DNA of 64,000 bases from F22 sp963668535 (GCA_963668535.1 OY764867.1:1240001-1304000); one strand, 5' to 3'; shown: positions 14,991 through 24,265, counted from the stretch's first letter. Translations and numbers: made by a program. Notes: a model not told the origin generated them from the letters alone.

Positions 14991-17139
14991 TGATCATTTC
15001 ATCTATCAAATGAGTATCTCCTGAAAGTTTCTCTATAAGATACAATACATATCTTATATCAACATTGATACATCTTTGATAAGCTGGTTCATACTGCACA
15101 TCGGAATCCATAGCTTCCCAATTGCCATCAAATGCCAGTCCTATAACCTCACCGTGTGCATTGAAGAGGGCACTTCCTGAATTTCCTCCAGTAATATCAT
15201 TATTGGTAATAAAACATGTATGCATCGTACTATCTTGTGCAGCATATACCCCCCATTCTTTTTTCTTCAAAAGATCTAAGATAAAAGGCTGTACATAGAA
15301 ATCGGGATCACCATGATACTGATTTATTTTCTCAAATATACCTTCAGTAGTTGTATAATACTCATAATCGACTCCATCTCTAGGACTATATGGAGCCACA
15401 TGTCCATAACTTAATCGCATCGTGCTATTAGCATCTGGATAAAGTTGTCTATCATTGTACAAACGACGCAATGCTGCGTTAAGAACTCGTTCATCTCTCT
15501 GCACCTGTTGATCACTAGAGACCAGTATATTATTCAACCCTATAAACGCCACAATCATATCTATAGATAAATCTGTAGCTGGATCTTTAATTAAATTATA
15601 AGTACTGTCATTGCTAAAGACAGCCATCATACCACGAGGAGTAGACAGCCAAGTGCGCGCATACACATCATCTACATATTTATCAATACTACCTCCATAA
15701 ACAGTATCTATACGGGCATAAGTCTCTGGCCAATAACGTCTATCTACGCGTTTTTTGAACGTTTTAAACATGGCTTTGCAGACCTTTTTATCAACATGGG
15801 CATCCATATTGGAATATTTCTGAACTAACTTTCCAATATTTGCCATAACCATATCTGCTGGGGCTTTCATATCAAAATTTAAGATGCTAATCGCTAAATC
15901 AATTAGCTCTGGGCCATTTGCAAAAGCTTCAGAGAAATAAGTCAATGCGGTTTTAACTTCTCTGCGTTTATCATAAAGTCTTTGAAGGCGAGGTAACACT
16001 TTGAGTAAAGAATCAGGTTCATTAGGGTTGCGTTTTATCCATTCTTGTAAAACCCTTTCTTGTGCTTGACGTTTTTTGAGTACCCCACGTTTACGCACAG
16101 CGAGATTCATACCAATAGCATTCTTATAGTAATTACTACTGGCATCGTATTTACTCGCATATTTAATACGAATAGAATCGCTATTAGCCATGGCCTGCTT
16201 CCATATTTTTTGTTTGATACGACGGATATCAATAGTCGGAGTATTCACCGCATACATCCGCTCTTTTATAGCTGCAGCAGAAACATATCGACCTGTTGCA
16301 CCTGGATAGCCAATAGTCATTGTAAAATCACCTTTTTTATAGCCTTTTAGAGAAATAGGGGCTATGGAATTGGGACGAAAAGGCACGTTGTTTTCATCGT
16401 ATGAATTGGGATTGTTATGAGCATCTGCGTACACACGAAACACACTAAAATCTCCAGTGTGTCTCGGCCACATCCAATTGTCTCTATCCCATCCGAACTT
16501 ACCAATAGATGAAGGAGGAGTAAATACTAAACGCACATCAGGATAATCTCTGTATATAGATAAAAAATACTTATTGCCAGCATAATATCCATCTACAACA
16601 GCCACTAATGTGCTATCAAAAAGAGCAACCTCATGTTCGATGACTTGCTTCGTTGAATCAAGTAAAGCTATTCGGCGCTCTTCAAACATGGTGGGTGTTA
16701 CGCTAGATAACATGCGTTTGGTAACATCTTTCTGCACCAACATAAAGCGTGCATAAAGCCCTGGGCAAGGTATTTCATCGGCTTTTGTTTTGGCCACATA
16801 TCCATCTTCTAAATAATCATTTTCTACAGTACTTTGCTGTTGAATAGCCCCAAAACCACAATGGTGATTAGTCAAAAGGAGTCCTTCGGGAGAAATGATC
16901 ACACCACTACAAAACCCTCCAAAACTGACAACAGCATTGCTTAAAGCTGGATGTTGTACACTGTATATTTTACTTATAGGCATGCGCAAACCAAGCTGTT
17001 GCAAAAGTTTGGCGTCTTTTTTCCCCATAGTACTCAACATCCACATCCCCTCATCAGCATGTGCATTGGTAGGTAAGAGTAGTACAGTGAGTATAAATGA
17101 AAGCGCACCCAAAATGTGTAAGCGACTGAATATGTTCAT
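14965..17139 (-). CDS. S46 family dipeptidyl peptidase, DPP7-like
   Basis: A 724-residue exported serine exopeptidase that removes dipeptides from peptide N-termini in the periplasm of asaccharolytic and proteolytic Bacteroidetes. A signal peptide covers about residues 1-28. LLLTNHHCGFGAIQ (His92-His93) and DITGGNSGSALFNAHGEVIG (Ser654) give the chymotrypsin-like catalytic residues. The position 18 residues after the Ser is Gly672 (LAFDGNWEAM), as in DPP7 (hydrophobic P1); acidic-specific DPP11 has Arg there. The gene begins 5 bp after the flippase stop, so it belongs to the ruvB-flippase operon. Its 3' end overlaps the MBL gene by 26 bp. Confidence 0.93.
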   Translation of the reverse strand: MNIFSRLHILGALSFILTVLLLPTNAHADEGMWMLSTMGKKDAKLLQQLGLRMPISKIYSVQHPALSNAVVSFGGFCSGVIISPEGLLLTNHHCGFGAIQQQSTVENDYLEDGYVAKTKADEIPCPGLYARFMLVQKDVTKRMLSSVTPTMFEERRIALLDSTKQVIEHEVALFDSTLVAVVDGYYAGNKYFLSIYRDYPDVRLVFTPPSSIGKFGWDRDNWMWPRHTGDFSVFRVYADAHNNPNSYDENNVPFRPNSIAPISLKGYKKGDFTMTIGYPGATGRYVSAAAIKERMYAVNTPTIDIRRIKQKIWKQAMANSDSIRIKYASKYDASSNYYKNAIGMNLAVRKRGVLKKRQAQERVLQEWIKRNPNEPDSLLKVLPRLQRLYDKRREVKTALTYFSEAFANGPELIDLAISILNFDMKAPADMVMANIGKLVQKYSNMDAHVDKKVCKAMFKTFKKRVDRRYWPETYARIDTVYGGSIDKYVDDVYARTWLSTPRGMMAVFSNDSTYNLIKDPATDLSIDMIVAFIGLNNILVSSDQQVQRDERVLNAALRRLYNDRQLYPDANSTMRLSYGHVAPYSPRDGVDYEYYTTTEGIFEKINQYHGDPDFYVQPFILDLLKKKEWGVYAAQDSTMHTCFITNNDITGGNSGSALFNAHGEVIGLAFDGNWEAMDSDVQYEPAYQRCINVDIRYVLYLIEKLSGDTHLIDEMIIRTPNTSQ

Positions 17140-17144
17140 GCAAA

Positions 17145-18650
17145 TTACTTTTTTAATAACAAACGATTAACAAGTGGCCTTAAAGGGAAATCATGTCTAT
17201 CCATATACCAAATATAGCTTCCAAGGAGCAGCACACGAACTGGATATTTCACCCATATACTCCAACTATCCATTGGTACAAATTCGTACAATAAGAGGAT
17301 AGCTACAGCAACTAAAAGATAGCCACCAATACGTTTTATCTGATAATCTACAGGATAATAATGTTGTCCTATAAAATAACTCAAGAGTGTTATCAATAGA
17401 TACCCCGCAACACTTGCCCATGCAGATGCCATATAACTAAAATATGGGACAAACAAGATGTTTCCCAACAATATCACCAGAAAACCAGCAAGTGCAAAAT
17501 AAGCTCCCCACTTAGTTTGTTCTTTAAGTTTATACCAAAAAGATAAATTGAAATAAATACCAACCAGCAGTTCAGCAGCCATCACAACTGGCACAACTTG
17601 CAATCCAGCCCAGTAATCTTCTGCTATGAAATATTTCAAGATATCAATAAAGCACATTACCAGCAAGAAGGTCAGCAGGGAAAACATACAGAAATATTTC
17701 ATGGCATCACTATACGATTTCTTTGCTGCCTCCCCTGTTGTGTTTTTTTGTCCAAAAACAAAAGGTTCATATGCATAACGAAACGACTGTAAAAGCATAG
17801 ACATAATCATGGCCACTTTAACAGAAGCTCCATATATACCTAACTCATGCATCGCTTCTTTATGATCACCGCCATACAGATATGGGAATAATATTTTATC
17901 TAAAGAACGATTCAAAATAGACACAACCCCCAATATTAAAATAGGACCAGCATAACGTAACATACGAGTCAGTAAGACTTTATCGAAGGTCCATTTCAAT
18001 CGAATAAGTTCGGGCAAAAAACACAAGAACTGCATTGCAGTGGCCAATAAATTAGCAATAAAGATGTAGCCAACTAAATAGCTTGGATCATAAAACCAAT
18101 CTATAGTATGAGGCGCATGCTTCATCAACCACGGGCACGCAAGAAGAAAAAACAAATTGAAACCTATACTGCAAAAAATAAAAAGCATCTTTCGAGCTGC
18201 AAATACAATAGGTCTCTTGAGGTATCTCAAATGGGCGAAAGGAATAGCCAAAAAAGCATCCATACTGACAACAAGAGCCATTAATCCTAAATATTCAGGA
18301 TGTTGTTGATAGCCCAAGAACGATGAAACCGGATGGATAAACAACAATACTCCTAACAAGAACAATAGACATGTACACATCAACGAGCTTAAACTTGTCG
18401 TATATACCTTCTGACTATTATCTTGATGAATGCTAGAGAAATAGAAAAAGCCCGATTCCATCCCATAAGTCAATATAACCATCAATAAAGCCACATAGGA
18501 ATAGACATTGGTCACCACCCCATACCCACCACCATCGGCAGGCAATTTCATAGTATAGAGGGGGACAAGCAGATAATTAAGAAATCGTCCGACAATGCTA
18601 CTCACGCCATAAATGGCAGTGTCCTTAAAAAGTGATGTTAATTTGGCCAC
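17145..18650 (-). CDS. Polysaccharide/lipid-linked oligosaccharide flippase (Wzx-like, MOP superfamily)
   Basis: A 501-residue integral membrane protein with about 12-14 hydrophobic segments. The N-terminus (SLFKDTAIYGVSSIVGRFLN followed by LLVPLYTM) is characteristic of Bacteroidetes lipopolysaccharide biosynthesis flippases of the MVF/PST group, which flip undecaprenyl-linked glycans across the inner membrane. No glycosyltransferase genes lie nearby; it sits between ruvB (41 bp upstream) and the S46 peptidase (5 bp downstream), so the operon looks mixed in function. Confidence 0.88.
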   Translation of the reverse strand: MAKLTSLFKDTAIYGVSSIVGRFLNYLLVPLYTMKLPADGGGYGVVTNVYSYVALLMVILTYGMESGFFYFSSIHQDNSQKVYTTSLSSLMCTCLLFLLGVLLFIHPVSSFLGYQQHPEYLGLMALVVSMDAFLAIPFAHLRYLKRPIVFAARKMLFIFCSIGFNLFFLLACPWLMKHAPHTIDWFYDPSYLVGYIFIANLLATAMQFLCFLPELIRLKWTFDKVLLTRMLRYAGPILILGVVSILNRSLDKILFPYLYGGDHKEAMHELGIYGASVKVAMIMSMLLQSFRYAYEPFVFGQKNTTGEAAKKSYSDAMKYFCMFSLLTFLLVMCFIDILKYFIAEDYWAGLQVVPVVMAAELLVGIYFNLSFWYKLKEQTKWGAYFALAGFLVILLGNILFVPYFSYMASAWASVAGYLLITLLSYFIGQHYYPVDYQIKRIGGYLLVAVAILLLYEFVPMDSWSIWVKYPVRVLLLGSYIWYMDRHDFPLRPLVNRLLLKK

Positions 18651-18691
18651 GTTCGTTTCTATTTATACTACAAGGTAGTCATTTGAGTTTA

Positions 18692-19720
18692 TTAAAAGAG
18701 ACTTGGTTCGTCACAATGCAATAAACCATTACGGTTTAGATGTTCATAAGCTAAATCGGTCACTTGTCGACCACGTGGTGTACGCTTCATAAATCCTTCT
18801 TTAATAAGAAAAGGTTCATACACTTCTTCAATGGTTCCCGTATCCTCGCCCAAAGCCGTAGCTATGGTAGACAAGCCTACTGGCCCCCCACGAAATTTAT
18901 CAATAATGGTCGCCAAAATCTTATTATCTATTTCATCCAAGCCATGCTTATCGATATTTAATGCTTCCAGTGCAAAACAAGCAATCTCGGCATCAATATG
19001 TCCATTCCCTTTTACTTGTGCGAAATCACGTACTCGGCGTAAAAGAGCATTGGCGATACGAGGTGTTCCTCGACTGCGTGATGCGATCTCACAAGCAGCT
19101 TCGTGATCACATGAGACCTGTAAAATAGAAGCTGAACGTTCAACAATTTTCGCAAGTATGCGTTCATCATAATATTCTAAATGCAAATTGATCCCAAAGC
19201 GAGCACGTAACGGAGCTGTCAATAATCCGCTGCGGGTCGTGGCACCAACAAGAGTAAATGGACTCAGATCTATTTGTATGCTTCGTGCCGATGGTCCTTT
19301 ATCAATCATTATATCAATACGATAATCTTCCATTGCAGAGTAAAGATATTCTTCTACAACTGGAGACAATCTATGGATTTCATCAATAAACAACACATCA
19401 TTGGGCTCTAAACTAGTTAAAACTCCTGCGAGATCACCAGGTTTATCAAGCACTGGACCAGAGGTCAACTTAAACCCCACACCAAGCTCATTGGCTATAA
19501 TATTAGACAAGGTCGTCTTACCAAGTCCAGGAGGTCCATGCAACAGCACATGGTCTAGTGCTTCCCCGCGTAGTCGAGCTGCCTGAACAAAAATGCTCAG
19601 GTTGTCCACCACGTGGTCTTGACCACTAAAGTCATTAAAAGTTAGAGGACGAAGGGCGTTCTCGAAATCTCGTTCTCTACCCACCTGTTGTTCCTCACGA
19701 ATATCAAAATCTTCTACCAT
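18692..19720 (-). CDS. ruvB: Holliday junction branch migration helicase RuvB
   Basis: A 342-residue AAA+ ATPase. Walker A is GPPGLGKTTLSNI, Walker B is LFIDEIHRLSP, sensor 1 is GATTRSGLLTAPLRARFG with the arginine-finger region, and the C-terminal winged helix ends in TPRGRQVTDLAYEHL. With RuvA and RuvC it migrates and resolves Holliday junctions; neither partner is in the window. A TATCTTTG element at 19811-19804 on the minus strand gives a leader of roughly 77 nt. It is the first gene of the operon with the flippase and S46 peptidase. Confidence 0.97.
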   Translation of the reverse strand: MVEDFDIREEQQVGRERDFENALRPLTFNDFSGQDHVVDNLSIFVQAARLRGEALDHVLLHGPPGLGKTTLSNIIANELGVGFKLTSGPVLDKPGDLAGVLTSLEPNDVLFIDEIHRLSPVVEEYLYSAMEDYRIDIMIDKGPSARSIQIDLSPFTLVGATTRSGLLTAPLRARFGINLHLEYYDERILAKIVERSASILQVSCDHEAACEIASRSRGTPRIANALLRRVRDFAQVKGNGHIDAEIACFALEALNIDKHGLDEIDNKILATIIDKFRGGPVGLSTIATALGEDTGTIEEVYEPFLIKEGFMKRTPRGRQVTDLAYEHLNRNGLLHCDEPSLF

Positions 19721-19803
19721 AATAGATTATCATCTTTTCCGCATTCTCTCCTCTTGTGTAAGTACCTATCAAAGAAGCGACACGCAAAGGTGTGTACGGT
19801 CCA

Positions 19804-19811
19804 CAAAGATA
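19804..19811 (-). promoter_or_regulatory. -7 element of ruvB
   Basis: TATCTTTG on the minus strand, about 84 bp upstream of the ruvB ATG. No clear -33 TTG at the expected spacing. Confidence 0.5.
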
Positions 19812-19865
19812 AGTAATCTCATCGAGAAAAAAGGTAAAATATCCAGCTATCCCAAAACAATTTAC

Positions 19866-19873
19866 TATTTTTG
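19866..19873 (+). promoter_or_regulatory. -7 element of the SpmA-SpmB fusion gene
   Basis: TATTTTTG matches TAnnTTTG and lies 18 bp before the ATG at 19892. It rules out the in-frame TTG at 19871 as a start codon, since that overlaps the promoter. Confidence 0.55.
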
Positions 19874-19891
19874 CGATACAAATCTACGCTT

Positions 19892-21124
19892 ATGGTCTTA
19901 AATTACATTTGGATTGCTCTTTTTCTAATTGCTTTCGCAGTTGCCTGTATTCGAGTAATTTTCTGGGGAGATACAAATGCTTTTCAGGATATTATTGACG
20001 CTACATTCAGCTCTAGTACAACAGCGTTCAATATTTCAATAGGCCTTACAGGAGTACTTGCCCTTTGGCTAGGTATCCTACGTATTGGCGAAGAAAGCGG
20101 ACTAATCCAACGTATGGCCAAAGTACTATCTCCACTTTTATCCAAACTTTTTCCCGATATTCCTAAAGGTCATCCAGTCATGGGGTCTATCTTTATGAAC
20201 ATTGCTGCCAATATGTTGGGGTTGGACAATGCCGCAACTCCGATGGGTCTGAAAGCCATGGAAGAACTGCAAGAGCTCAACCCACACAAAGAACGCGCAA
20301 GCAATCCTATGATTATGTTTTTGGTCATGAACACCTCTGGACTGGTCATCATTCCAGTAAGTATCATGGTAATGCGCGCTCAGTGTGCTGCTCAAAATCC
20401 CTCAGATATCTTCATCCCTATACTACTAAGCACATTAATGGCCACGATAGCGGGAGTAGCTGCTGTAAGCATTCGTCAACGCATTTCTATGTGGAATCGT
20501 ACCATGCTTCTATTCATCTTAGGCATGTCCGTTTTCTTCTCGGCTATTGGCTATGCCTTTGTGCACTTCACAAAAGAACAAATTAATACATCATCACAAT
20601 TGATTGCCAATATAATCTTATTGTCAGCAATAATAATCTTTATCTTATCTGGTGTGCGTCGCAAAATAAATGTTTTTGAAGCATTTGTCGAGGGCGCGAA
20701 AAATGGATTTAAGACCGCCGTGCGTATCATCCCATATCTTGTCGGTTTTTTGGTAGCAATAGGTGTCTTTCGTGCTTCTGGCGCAATGGATATGCTAGTA
20801 GCCTCTATAGGTACTTGTTTAGATTTTATCGGCATAGATAATCGTTTTGTGGCCGCACTACCTACTGGTTTAATGCGTCCTTTAAGTGGTAGCGGAGCCT
20901 CTGGATTGATGGTTGATGCGATGAAAACTTATGGAGCCGACAGCTTTGTCGGACGCACCAGTTGCGTACTCCGTGGTGCAGCCGACACTACATTTTACAT
21001 TCTTGCCGTATACTTTGGGAGTGTCAATATAAAAGATACACGCTATGCTGTAACTTGTGGCCTAATTGCTGATGGAGCAGGAATTATTGCCGCCATTGTA
21101 ATTAGCTATTTATTTTTCGGATAA
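19892..21124 (+). CDS. SpmA-SpmB fusion, nucleoside-recognition (Gate) membrane protein
   Basis: A 410-residue membrane protein with two Gate-type halves. The N-terminal half resembles SpmA (NIAANMLGLDNAATPMGLKA, then MFLVMNTSGLVIIPVS). The C-terminal half resembles SpmB (GFKTAVRIIPYLVGFLVAIG, then GLMRPLSGSGASGL). In Bacillus the two are separate spore-maturation proteins; in Bacteroidetes a fused form is common and its role is unknown, since these bacteria do not sporulate. ATG at 19892 was chosen because the upstream TTG lies in the -7 element. ybeY follows after 24 bp. Confidence 0.9.
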   Translation: MVLNYIWIALFLIAFAVACIRVIFWGDTNAFQDIIDATFSSSTTAFNISIGLTGVLALWLGILRIGEESGLIQRMAKVLSPLLSKLFPDIPKGHPVMGSIFMNIAANMLGLDNAATPMGLKAMEELQELNPHKERASNPMIMFLVMNTSGLVIIPVSIMVMRAQCAAQNPSDIFIPILLSTLMATIAGVAAVSIRQRISMWNRTMLLFILGMSVFFSAIGYAFVHFTKEQINTSSQLIANIILLSAIIIFILSGVRRKINVFEAFVEGAKNGFKTAVRIIPYLVGFLVAIGVFRASGAMDMLVASIGTCLDFIGIDNRFVAALPTGLMRPLSGSGASGLMVDAMKTYGADSFVGRTSCVLRGAADTTFYILAVYFGSVNIKDTRYAVTCGLIADGAGIIAAIVISYLFFG

Positions 21125-21148
21125 ACTTATCAAATAAAAAAACTTGTT

Positions 21149-21568
21149 ATGATTCTATACCAATCTGATGACATAGACATGCCATCTATAAAACAAAAGA
21201 AAATCAATCAATGGATTAAAGCTGTAGCTCAATCTTACGATTTACGCGTAGGAGATATCAACTATATTTTCTGTAGTGATGAAAAGATACTCGAGGTCAA
21301 TCGACAGTATCTCAAGCACGATTATTTCACAGATATTATTACTTTCGATTATTGTAGAGGAGACGTTATCTCGGGCGATGTTTTTATATCATTAGATACC
21401 GTTCGAACAAATGCGGAACAATTTGCACCAGACTATAATCAAGAACTTAATCGCACCATTATTCATGGCATTTTGCACCTTTGTGGAATTAATGACAAGG
21501 GTCCAGGGGAACGAGAAATAATGGAAGCAGAAGAGAATAAAGCTTTAGCACTACTCGAAAATCTATAA
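21149..21568 (+). CDS. ybeY: Endoribonuclease YbeY (16S rRNA maturation)
   Basis: A 139-residue UPF0054 metalloprotein involved in 16S rRNA 3'-end maturation and ribosome quality control. The metal-binding region reads HGILHLCGINDKGPGERE; the first two His of H-x3-H-x5-H are present, but the third ligand position is Asp rather than His. As far as I know this replacement recurs in Bacteroidetes homologues and does not mark a pseudogene. DIITFDY near residue 62 fits the conserved DVLSFP-type strand. It lies 24 bp after the SpmA-SpmB fusion, likely the same transcript. Confidence 0.92.
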   Translation: MILYQSDDIDMPSIKQKKINQWIKAVAQSYDLRVGDINYIFCSDEKILEVNRQYLKHDYFTDIITFDYCRGDVISGDVFISLDTVRTNAEQFAPDYNQELNRTIIHGILHLCGINDKGPGEREIMEAEENKALALLENL

Positions 21569-21626
21569 CACAAATAGAATATCCAAGCTGTCAGGAGTTT
21601 TTGTTTATTTTCTTTAAGACCAAACT

Positions 21627-21658
21627 TTTGACCATGTCCCATTTTACTCGTATGTTTG
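21627..21658 (+). promoter_or_regulatory. Promoter of mnmG
   Basis: TTTG at 21627-21630 and TATGTTTG at 21651-21658 with a 20-bp spacer, a full match to the Bacteroidetes consensus. The ATG follows 18 bp after the -7 element. Confidence 0.75.
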
Positions 21659-21676
21659 TAGTAAAGAAATAACAGA

Positions 21677-23572
21677 ATGAATTTTACTTACGATGTCATT
21701 GTGATCGGAGCAGGCCATGCAGGATGTGAGGCCGCTTCCGCTGCAGCACGCCTTGGGTCCAAGACGTGCTTAATTACTATGGATATGAACAAAATAGCCC
21801 AGATGAGCTGCAACCCAGCCATTGGCGGCATCGCTAAAGGACAGATTGTCCGTGAGATCGATGCTATGGGCGGCTATATGGGTTACGTAACCGATGCCAC
21901 TTCTATCCAATTTCGCATGTTAAACCGCTCAAAAGGGCCTGCAATGTGGAGCCCCAGAGCTCAATGCGACAGAAATAAATATAGTTGGATGTGGCGAGAA
22001 ATTCTCGAGAACACACCCAATCTTCATATCTGGCAAGACACCGTTGTTGAAGTCTTGACTCAAGATGGTATTGTGACAGGTGTGCGTACACTTCTCGAGC
22101 AAGTCATTACTGCGAAAACGGTAATCTTGACCGCAGGAACATTCCTTAATGGCCTGATGCATATTGGGAAAGTACAAATTCCAGGTGGCCGTACTGCCGA
22201 ACCTGCAAGTTATAAGCTGACAGAATCAATCACCAAGTTGGGCATCAAGATGGGCCGCATGAAAACAGGTACTCCCGTCCGTATTGACGCCCGTAGTGTA
22301 CACTTTGAAGATATGGAAACACAAGGTGGAGAATGTGACTTCCATAAATTTAGCTTTATGGATTCACCCCAACGTCACCTCAAGCAGCTAACTTGTTGGA
22401 CATGCTTTACTAATGAAAAAGTGCATAAAATATTAAATGGAGGATTAAGCGATTCCCCGTTGTATAATGGTCAAATTCAAAGCATAGGGCCTAGATATTG
22501 TCCAAGTATTGAAACTAAGATTGTTACTTTCCCAGACAAGATACAGCACCAGCTATTTTTGGAACCAGAAGGGGAGACAACTCAAGAACTTTACTTAAAT
22601 GGATTTTCTTCATCACTTCCTATGCATGTGCAACTGGAAGCTCTGCGCCATATTCCTGCCTTTAGAGATGTGGTGGTCTATCGTCCTGGGTATGCCATTG
22701 AATATGACTACTTCGATCCTACCCAATTAACCCATACACTAGAGACCAAGAAAGTAAAAGGCCTTTTCTTTGCTGGCCAAGTAAATGGGACTACGGGTTA
22801 TGAAGAAGCAGCAGGTCAAGGTATGATTGCTGGTATCAATGCACACCAACAGTGTGTAGGAGGCGAAGCATTTGTACTCAAAAGAGATGAAGCCTATATA
22901 GGGGTATTGATTGATGACCTTGTGACTAAAGGAGTTGATGAGCCATACCGTATGTTTACCTCTCGTGCAGAATATCGCATTTTGTTACGTCAAGACGACG
23001 CTGATATGCGTTTAACGCCCAAGGGATATGCTCTTGGATTAGTGTCAGAAGAGCGCATGAGCAGACTTCAAGAAAAAATGAAGTGGATTACACATCTCGA
23101 AGAATTTGTTCAAGGATATTCTATCAAACCCCAAAAGATCAATGAGGCCTTGGAACAAGTTGGCACAGCGCCACTATCCCATGGTTGCAAATTGAACACG
23201 TTAATTGGGCGGCCTCAATTGACCATCCTACAGCTAGTAGATTTCGTACCTGCTCTAAAGAAAGAAATTAAGAAAGTATCTGCAGAAATAGAAAAGATCC
23301 ATTTAGATATTGAAGAGATCATTGAAGCTTTAGAGATCAAGATTAAGTATGATGGATACATCAACCGAGAACGAGCTATCGCTGACAAACTACAACGTCT
23401 AGAGGCAATCAACATCAAGGGAAAATTTGACTACAACGAGATTCAAGCATTATCCACAGAAGCTCGTCAAAAACTAAGTCAGATAGAGCCAGAGACGATT
23501 GCACAAGCGAGTCGTATCCCAGGTGTTTCACCAAACGATATCAACGTATTATTAGTGCTTAGCGGCAGATAA
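21677..23572 (+). CDS. mnmG: tRNA uridine-34 carboxymethylaminomethyl modification enzyme MnmG
   Basis: A 631-residue FAD enzyme that, with MnmE, makes cmnm5U at the wobble position of several tRNAs. Seen are VIVIGAGHAGCEAASAAARL (dinucleotide binding), CNPAIGGIAKGQIVREIDAM with the conserved Cys, and GLFFAGQVNGTTGYEEAAGQ (second FAD motif). The C-terminal helical domain ends in SRIPGVSPNDINVLLV. Length is normal. It has its own promoter and is followed after 80 bp by apt, with a parS-like site between them. MnmE is not in the window. Confidence 0.98.
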   Translation: MNFTYDVIVIGAGHAGCEAASAAARLGSKTCLITMDMNKIAQMSCNPAIGGIAKGQIVREIDAMGGYMGYVTDATSIQFRMLNRSKGPAMWSPRAQCDRNKYSWMWREILENTPNLHIWQDTVVEVLTQDGIVTGVRTLLEQVITAKTVILTAGTFLNGLMHIGKVQIPGGRTAEPASYKLTESITKLGIKMGRMKTGTPVRIDARSVHFEDMETQGGECDFHKFSFMDSPQRHLKQLTCWTCFTNEKVHKILNGGLSDSPLYNGQIQSIGPRYCPSIETKIVTFPDKIQHQLFLEPEGETTQELYLNGFSSSLPMHVQLEALRHIPAFRDVVVYRPGYAIEYDYFDPTQLTHTLETKKVKGLFFAGQVNGTTGYEEAAGQGMIAGINAHQQCVGGEAFVLKRDEAYIGVLIDDLVTKGVDEPYRMFTSRAEYRILLRQDDADMRLTPKGYALGLVSEERMSRLQEKMKWITHLEEFVQGYSIKPQKINEALEQVGTAPLSHGCKLNTLIGRPQLTILQLVDFVPALKKEIKKVSAEIEKIHLDIEEIIEALEIKIKYDGYINRERAIADKLQRLEAINIKGKFDYNEIQALSTEARQKLSQIEPETIAQASRIPGVSPNDINVLLVLSGR

Positions 23573-23603
23573 TAACATGCTAGCAAGCAAATAAAACGAG
23601 CAG

Positions 23604-23619
23604 TGTTCCACGTGGAACC
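23604..23619. promoter_or_regulatory. parS-like centromere site (ParB binding)
   Basis: TGTTCCACGTGGAACC contains the perfect 14-bp palindrome GTTCCACGTGGAAC and matches the broadly conserved bacterial parS consensus tGTTnCACGTGnAACa at all but the last base. It lies in the mnmG-apt intergenic gap. I saw no other copy in the window. parS sites nucleate ParB for chromosome segregation and usually lie in the origin-proximal part of the chromosome. Confidence 0.7.
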
Positions 23620-23652
23620 ATCACTCTATAAAACTTATAAAAACAACTGAGT

Positions 23653-24186
23653 ATGAAGGAAGAAATCCTTTTAAAGAACCTAAGAAACGTTCCAGACTTC
23701 CCTATCCCAGGGATTCAATTTAAAGATGTAACTACTCTTTTCAAGAGCCCAGAATGTATGCAGATTTTATCTGACACTCTTTATGAGATGTACAAAGACA
23801 AAGGGATTACAAAAGTAGTTGGCATTGAAAGTCGTGGCTTTATCATGGGACCTATTCTAGCCACCCGCCTAGGTGTAGGATTCATTCCTATAAGAAAGCC
23901 GGGGAAGTTGCCAGCAGAAGTATTGGAAGAATCATACAACAAAGAATACGGTACCGATTCCATCCAGATACACAAGGACGCCATCGACAAAGGAGATGTC
24001 GTTTTACTGCATGATGACTTACTAGCAACGGGAGGCACAATGGTCGCAGCGTGCAACCTTGTAAACAAAATGGCACCAGCAAAGATGTATGCCAATTTCA
24101 TTATAGAGCTAGATGATTTGAAAGGGCGTAGCGCCTTTACCAGAGACGTTGAGATCCAATCGGTTCTTCACGTTGACGGAGAGTAA
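23653..24186 (+). CDS. apt: Adenine phosphoribosyltransferase
   Basis: A 177-residue type I phosphoribosyltransferase that salvages adenine with PRPP to AMP. The N-terminus NVPDFPIPGIQFKDVTTLF and GIESRGFIMGPILA are typical of Apt, and VVLLHDDLLATGGTM is the PRPP-binding motif. Full length. It follows mnmG by 80 bp and is followed by a 16-bp hairpin before uvrC. Confidence 0.97.
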   Translation: MKEEILLKNLRNVPDFPIPGIQFKDVTTLFKSPECMQILSDTLYEMYKDKGITKVVGIESRGFIMGPILATRLGVGFIPIRKPGKLPAEVLEESYNKEYGTDSIQIHKDAIDKGDVVLLHDDLLATGGTMVAACNLVNKMAPAKMYANFIIELDDLKGRSAFTRDVEIQSVLHVDGE

Positions 24187-24192
24187 ATAAAT

Positions 24193-24230
24193 AATTAGAG
24201 CTAGATAGAATAGACTATCTAGCTCTAATT
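24193..24230. terminator. Hairpin between apt and uvrC
   Basis: A perfect 16-bp stem, AATTAGAGCTAGATAG (24193-24208) with CTATCTAGCTCTAATT (24215-24230), and a 6-nt loop. There is no T-run on the plus side (CCCCCTACTC follows), so it may be a weak terminator or an mRNA 3'-end stabiliser for apt. Confidence 0.5.
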
Positions 24231-24265
24231 CCCCCTACTCATATGTATATAGTAATAAAGGACAC

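Noticed and set aside
18768..19620. Two ACCACGTGGT palindromes inside ruvB, considered as parS sites
   Set aside because: They have the CACGTG core but lack the GTTn and nAAC arms needed for ParB binding, and they lie in conserved codons.
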